A stretch of 64,000 nt of DNA from an uncultured Clostridia bacterium (GTDB taxonomy: Bacteria > Bacillota > Clostridia > TANB77 > UBA1234), in assembly GCA_934169745.1 (NCBI GenBank), contig CAKPOE010000002.1, positions 1-64,000 on the forward strand. The letters are read 5' to 3'. The notes below the pieces were generated by a model that saw only the letters and a list, made by a program, of their open reading frames with translations, did no database searches and had not been told where the DNA came from. Shown piece by piece: positions 59,854 through 64,000 of the stretch (the first letter of the stretch is position 1; every line of letters starts with the position of its first letter). The position numbers and the translations under genes are program-made.

Positions 59854-61197
59854 TTATTTTTCAACTTTAGAAGCACAACATTTTCTGTATGTCCGCGTCT
59901 GTGGAAACATGTCTACCGGTTGTACTTCTTTTATTTCATATCTATTATCAGTTAAGTATTTTAGGTCTCTTGCAAGAGTTGCTGGATTACAACTTATATA
60001 TACGATTTTTTCTGCTTTCATTGCTATTATTGTATTCAATAATTTTTCGTCACAACCTTTTCTTGGTGGATCTACAAATACTACATCTGCAGTTATACCA
60101 TTTTCATACATCTTTGGAACAACTTTTTCTGCTTCTCCAAGAGTAAATTCTACATTTCTAATCTCATTAATTTCAGCATTTTCTTTTGCATTTTTCACAG
60201 CTTGAGGTACTACTTCTACACCGTATACTTTCTTTGAATTTTCCGCAACAAATATTGATATTGTACCTATTCCACAATACAAATCAAATACTACTTCATT
60301 ACCTGTTAAATTTGCATAATCTTTTGCAACATTGTATAGTACTTCTGTCTGAACAGGATTTACCTGGTAAAAAGATAATGGTGATATTTTAAACTTGTAA
60401 TCTCCCAAAATATCTTCTATATAGTCTTGTCCATACAATGTAATACACTTATCGCCGAATATTACATTTGTATTTTCACTGTTAACATTTTGAATTACAG
60501 ACGTCATTCTTGGATATTCTTTAATTAGGTCTCTAACTATCTTGTCTGCATTTTTAAAACTCTCTCCATTTGTAACAAATGTAATCATTACATCATTTGT
60601 ATTAATACCTATTCGTGTAACTATATGCCTTAAACATCCCTTGCCAGTTTTCTCATCGTAACAAGTTATGCCATATTTTTTTACTATCTCAAATGCGTCT
60701 TTTGCAAGTCTATCAGTCAAAGTATTTTGAATGTAACACGTATCGTTTTCTATTAGTTCATGTGTTCTATCTGCGTAAAAACCAATTTTTCCGTTTGATA
60801 CTGGATATTGTGCTTTATTTCTATAATGATACGGTATGCCCATACCAATTATATTATTAACATTTGGTTCGTATCCTAACTGTTTTTTTAATGTTGATTT
60901 AACCATTTCTGTTTTGTAATCTAATTGTGCCTCATAATTCATATGCTGTAAAGTACATCCTCCGCATCTTCCAAAGCTTTTGCAAACTGGTTCCTCTCTT
61001 TTTTCACTCTTTTCAAGGAGTTCAATTAGTTTTCCATATCCATAGTCCTTGTTTGCTTTTACTATTTTTATCTTTGCTTTCTCACCTTTTAAAGCACCTT
61101 TTACAAAAGTTGTATAACCATTTATCTTGGTTACACCTTCTCCCTCATATCCCAAATCAACAATGTCAACTTCAAAATCTTGGTTTTTTTCTATCAT
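59854..61197 (-). CDS. rlmCD: 23S rRNA (uracil-C5)-methyltransferase RlmCD/RumA type
   Basis: 447 residues. TRAM domain 1-60, iron-sulfur Cys cluster EEPVCKSFGRCGGCTLQ, SAM-binding DLYCGIGTISIF, VDPPRKGCDEKLL, and catalytic SCNPATLARDL. Methylates U747 and/or U1939 of 23S rRNA. AAAAGGAG precedes the ATG. Confidence 0.95.
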   Translation of the reverse strand: MIEKNQDFEVDIVDLGYEGEGVTKINGYTTFVKGALKGEKAKIKIVKANKDYGYGKLIELLEKSEKREEPVCKSFGRCGGCTLQHMNYEAQLDYKTEMVKSTLKKQLGYEPNVNNIIGMGIPYHYRNKAQYPVSNGKIGFYADRTHELIENDTCYIQNTLTDRLAKDAFEIVKKYGITCYDEKTGKGCLRHIVTRIGINTNDVMITFVTNGESFKNADKIVRDLIKEYPRMTSVIQNVNSENTNVIFGDKCITLYGQDYIEDILGDYKFKISPLSFYQVNPVQTEVLYNVAKDYANLTGNEVVFDLYCGIGTISIFVAENSKKVYGVEVVPQAVKNAKENAEINEIRNVEFTLGEAEKVVPKMYENGITADVVFVDPPRKGCDEKLLNTIIAMKAEKIVYISCNPATLARDLKYLTDNRYEIKEVQPVDMFPQTRTYRKCCASKVEK

Positions 61198-61324
61198 ATT
61201 TTTTCTCCTTTTTGTTTTATTAACTTTATGGTATCACACCTAATTTAATAAAACAAATATTTTTCATCTACTTATTTTTAAGAGTTTCGACATCCATCAA
61301 TAAAAACTTTGTGAGAAACAATAC

Positions 61325-61345
61325 GGGTCGCATAATCTGCGACCC
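61325..61345. terminator. Hairpin after the TOPRIM gene
   Basis: GGGTCGCA and TGCGACCC form a perfect stem around a 5-base loop. The tail is only moderately T-rich. Confidence 0.5.
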
Positions 61346-61359
61346 ATATAAATCAGCAA

Positions 61360-62115
61360 TCACGGCGTTTTTATGATTGGTAAATACCTGCTCATTATGC
61401 TAGTAAGTTTGTTTTTAAGTCTACCATTCAGTTCTTGAGCAATGAATTGATAGTACACATCTTTACTTCTAAACCCCATCGCATCTGCAACCTTGCTTAC
61501 AATTGTTTTATCTCTAAAGGTGTACATCACGTTGTCAAGATCTATACTCTTGTTAACAGTTCTATCTTTAGAAACAATTGTTATTCTAACAGAAGAAATT
61601 TCTTGCTCAGCAGGAATTTCCACATTAAATGGATTAAGATACCGTAGTTTTTCAGCAAGCACATTTGTCAAGTCACTTCTTATTTCTCGTATTATTGATT
61701 GATAATCTAAGCCTTTTTCCCTACATATTACTTTTAAAACTTCAGGACAGCAGATTATATTCTCAATAAACGGAAGCTTTGTTGTAAAAATTCCTTGCTT
61801 TGCTAAGCTATTTGCCACACTTTTCGAACGACTGTCTCTATCGATAATTCCAAGTACCAAAAAATCCGAATACTTACGAATTCTTGGTGTCATACGTATA
61901 ACATCTGTGCAACCATTTGAAGGTATAACAATCAAATTTGGGTAGACAACGCTATACACTGCAACATCGATACTCGTTTCAAGACCCTCACATAGCAAAA
62001 CTCCTTTTTTGTCATTATTACTCAAAATTGTATCTGCACAAGTTTTAGCTATTTCAATCGCCAAAAGTTTCTCCTTATGACCACGTTGCTCTGGAAAGCT
62101 ACCGTTACTACTCAT
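61360..62115 (-). CDS. TOPRIM-domain protein (DUF4435-like)
   Basis: 251 residues from the ATG at 62115 (GAGGAGG 9 bases upstream). TOPRIM-like signature: conserved Glu in VLLCEGLETSIDVAVY, NLIVIPSNGCTDVI, and Asp-x-Asp in LGIIDRDSRSK. This matches DUF4435/OLD-type TOPRIM proteins, which cut or process nucleic acid; OLD relatives with an ATPase act in phage defence. No ATPase partner is adjacent. The last 80 residues are a basic helical region. Confidence 0.75.
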   Translation of the reverse strand: MSSNGSFPEQRGHKEKLLAIEIAKTCADTILSNNDKKGVLLCEGLETSIDVAVYSVVYPNLIVIPSNGCTDVIRMTPRIRKYSDFLVLGIIDRDSRSKSVANSLAKQGIFTTKLPFIENIICCPEVLKVICREKGLDYQSIIREIRSDLTNVLAEKLRYLNPFNVEIPAEQEISSVRITIVSKDRTVNKSIDLDNVMYTFRDKTIVSKVADAMGFRSKDVYYQFIAQELNGRLKNKLTSIMSRYLPIIKTP

Positions 62116-62208
62116 CTGGAAACCTCCTCTTTGAATTATCAAGCTGTCTTGTTAGTAACCTCATTTATATGTTCATAATATACTACTCATTTGCATTTTG
62201 CAATAAAA

Positions 62209-63033
62209 TTATATAATAATTTTTCTTTTTAATTTTTTATTTTTTACATCTCCCAAGCCTATATATTTGCTATCATGATACAAATTATACAAACCGTCTT
62301 GCACATTCATTTCTATGCTCATTCCATTAATCAACTTATTTATTTCATCACCAATACTTATACTTTGTGCAAATATATCTTCCATAGGCACTATCTTTTC
62401 ATCGCAAACATCATCTAATTCACACGCGTTGTCAATTGAAAATTGCCCAGTTTTAACCCTATTAAGCTTTGTCATCGTACCTATTGTACCTAATGCTTCA
62501 GCTATTTCTTCACACAAAACCCTCACATATGTACCCTTCGAGCAACATACTCTATATTTTATGATGTTTTCGCTATATTCTACATTTGAAATATCAAATA
62601 TTTCAATATCTCTTGCTTCTCTTTCCACTTCAATACCTTTTCTAGCTAATTCATATAGCTTAACTCCGTCTTTCTTTATAGCCGAATACATTGGTGGTAT
62701 TTGTTTTTGCTTGCCTACAAACTTATACAAGATCGAACTATCGAATATTACTTGTTTTTCATTTTGTGTTTCCATAACTTTTCCTGTTATATCACCCGTA
62801 TCTGTTTTTATTCCAAGTTGCATTTCCACATCATAAGTTTTATCTTCACAAGTTAAATATTGAACCAATTTAGTTGTAGCACCAACGCAAATTACTAGTA
62901 CACCTGTAGCCATCGGATCCAGAGTGCCAGTATGCCCAACCTTTTTAGTTTGGAGCTTTTTTCTCACCTTTGCAACAACATCATGTGATGTAATTCCTTT
63001 CGGCTTGTTAATTATCAATAAACCATCTTTCAT
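62209..63033 (-). CDS. truB: tRNA pseudouridine-55 synthase
   Basis: 274 residues. GLLIINKPKGITSHDVV, catalytic Asp in GHTGTLDPMATGVL, KQIPPMYSAIKKDG (with the Tyr motif), and CSKGTYVRVL. Makes the T-loop pseudouridine of tRNAs. The ATG at 63033 fits the family start; a GTG 9 bases earlier is possible. Lies next to nrnA, as in the nusA-infB-rbfA-nrnA-truB cluster of Firmicutes. Confidence 0.96.
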   Translation of the reverse strand: MKDGLLIINKPKGITSHDVVAKVRKKLQTKKVGHTGTLDPMATGVLVICVGATTKLVQYLTCEDKTYDVEMQLGIKTDTGDITGKVMETQNEKQVIFDSSILYKFVGKQKQIPPMYSAIKKDGVKLYELARKGIEVEREARDIEIFDISNVEYSENIIKYRVCCSKGTYVRVLCEEIAEALGTIGTMTKLNRVKTGQFSIDNACELDDVCDEKIVPMEDIFAQSISIGDEINKLINGMSIEMNVQDGLYNLYHDSKYIGLGDVKNKKLKRKIII

Positions 63034-63080
63034 GCTTTTCACTCACTTTTAATTAGTATTATTTTAAACCAGATAAATTT

Positions 63081-63102
63081 AGGCGAACAAATCTGTCCGC
63101 CT
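63081..63102 (-). terminator. Hairpin between nrnA and truB
   Basis: AGGCGGACA and TGTTCGCCT pair with one G-T pair. A T-poor tail leaves its strength uncertain. Confidence 0.45.
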
Positions 63103-63108
63103 AAATTA

Positions 63109-64000
63109 TTACTTTAACTGTTTCTTTATTTCTTCTACTAAAGTTTGCTTTATTTGTTCTAATGGCATAGCCATTTCTAATCCTGCAGCCCTTAAATGTC
63201 CACCACCAGCATACTTTGAAGCTATTTGTGAAACATCAACGTACTCATTAGCTCTTAAACTAATTTTATATCTTCCATCTTTTTCACGTGCAAATATTGA
63301 CACTTCAACTCCAGAAATATTTCTTCCATAGTTCACTATATTCTCGTAGTCTCCGTCTTCATTTTGTAATTCATCAACATCTTGTGTCGTTATGTATGTA
63401 AAAGCAACTTTTCCGTCTTCCAATATTTCAAGTCTATCTAATGCCCTTGACAATAGTCTCGTTCTCTTCTCTGTAGTTGTATCGAAAACAATTCTATATA
63501 TTTTAGATATATCAATTCCTGTTTCTAAAAGCATTGCTGCAAATTCAAAGGTTTCGCTTTGCGTATTATATCTAAATCCACCTGTATCTGTAAGTATACC
63601 AGTATAAATACATTCAGCCATTTCTTTATTTATTGCTATTTCCATTGCTGCAAGTACAATAATAAGATTTTGGCACGTAGATGAAGCAACAGCATTAACA
63701 TAGTTAACATCACCAAAATTTTGATTTGTAATGTGATGGTCAATTACTATTGTGTGTTCAATTTTTTCAAAGTATTGCTTGCAAATAAAAAGTCTTTCAG
63801 TATCACTTGAATCTAAAGCTATACATAAATCAAAGTCATCGACATTTTCTATCTCATGCTTTATTTCTGAAAATCCTGGCAAAAACGAATACATATTATT
63901 GATTTCTGGAATCAACACAGTAACTTGTTTTCCAATCTTTTTTAATGCATGCATAAAGCCAAGTGAACTTCCAACAGCATCTCCATCTGGGTTTTCATGC
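63109..64000 (-). CDS. nrnA: DHH/DHHA1 phosphoesterase NrnA (5' end outside window)
   Basis: At least 296 residues; the frame is open through the right edge, where HENPDGDAVGSSLGF supplies the metal-binding DHH-type motif. Further motifs: DLCIALDSSDTERL, HTIVIDHHITNQNFG (DHH), GILTDTGGFRYNTQSE and, in DHHA1, KYAGGGHLRAAGLEM. NrnA degrades short oligoribonucleotides and pAp. The start codon lies beyond 64000. Confidence 0.95.
   Translation of the reverse strand, partial: HENPDGDAVGSSLGFMHALKKIGKQVTVLIPEINNMYSFLPGFSEIKHEIENVDDFDLCIALDSSDTERLFICKQYFEKIEHTIVIDHHITNQNFGDVNYVNAVASSTCQNLIIVLAAMEIAINKEMAECIYTGILTDTGGFRYNTQSETFEFAAMLLETGIDISKIYRIVFDTTTEKRTRLLSRALDRLEILEDGKVAFTYITTQDVDELQNEDGDYENIVNYGRNISGVEVSIFAREKDGRYKISLRANEYVDVSQIASKYAGGGHLRAAGLEMAMPLEQIKQTLVEEIKKQLK

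Noticed and set aside
1..64000. CRISPR array, prophage, insertion sequence or rRNA operon
   Set aside because: No regularly spaced repeats, transposase or integrase motifs, or rRNA sequence were seen.

Overview
This window is an AT-rich segment of a low-GC Gram-positive chromosome, most likely a spore-forming member of the Clostridia. The genes that suggest this are sigH, spoVT behind what reads as a SigG-type promoter, a spoIVFA/spoIVFB pair, RNase J, a metK gene behind a SAM-I riboswitch, SLH-domain and lipoprotein surface proteins, and the rpsF-ssb-rpsR cluster. The standard genetic code fits throughout and most genes have strong purine-rich ribosome binding sites. I cannot name the genus from sequence alone.

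Layout. 1-3.9 kb: the 5' part of a very large secreted Cys/His-rich repeat protein (runs off the left edge) and a DUF368 lipid-phosphate transporter. 4.0-9.3 kb: RNase J, a lipoprotein polysaccharide deacetylase, a DUF4015 glycoside-hydrolase-like protein, sigma-H and tRNA-Thr(GGT). 9.3-11.2 kb: 6S RNA on the minus strand, a frameshifted cation efflux gene and spoVT. 11.3-18.1 kb: a likely operon of a 53-residue membrane peptide, recD2, an SLH protein, comFC and a KAP-type P-loop NTPase. 18.1-24.0 kb: a four-gene operon for an unfamiliar cell-surface system (membrane GLUG-repeat protein, two prepilin-like proteins, a 986-residue Cys/His-repeat secreted protein). 24.1-28.5 kb: metK, yqeY, rpsU, rpsT, ogg and tdk. 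28.6-33.9 kb: a broken traX, an OmpR-type two-component system with a possible downstream small RNA, trxA, a degenerate asparagine-synthetase-like gene and a possible spore protein. 34-41.7 kb: murI, two more prepilin-like genes, the rpsF operon, spoIVFAB and a UDP-sugar pyrophosphorylase. 42-46 kb: an ABC/FtsX-type export operon. 46-64 kb: PflX-like radical SAM protein, HD-GYP protein, HtrA, a thioredoxin/CcdA pair (ccdA broken), TspO, Maf, a second TraX, RsgA, a flavodoxin, RlmCD, a TOPRIM/DUF4435-like protein, TruB and the start-less end of NrnA (runs off the right edge).

Themes. Four prepilin-like proteins all lack the usual glutamate at mature position 5. They and the GLUG protein share a C-terminal or post-helix strand motif (Tyr-Leu/Ile-Val/Ile-Asn-Tyr type), so they look like one family doing something other than ordinary type IV pilus building. 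Five genes (cation efflux, traX, asnB-like, spoIVFB, ccdA) are each interrupted by a single-base frameshift. This is either a sequencing artefact or real gene decay and needs raw reads. Two intergenic regions look like unannotated small RNAs. One of them lies behind a duplicate of the response-regulator promoter and exposes a C-rich loop with 12-nt and 10-nt perfect complementarity to the ribosome binding sites of two genes in this same window.
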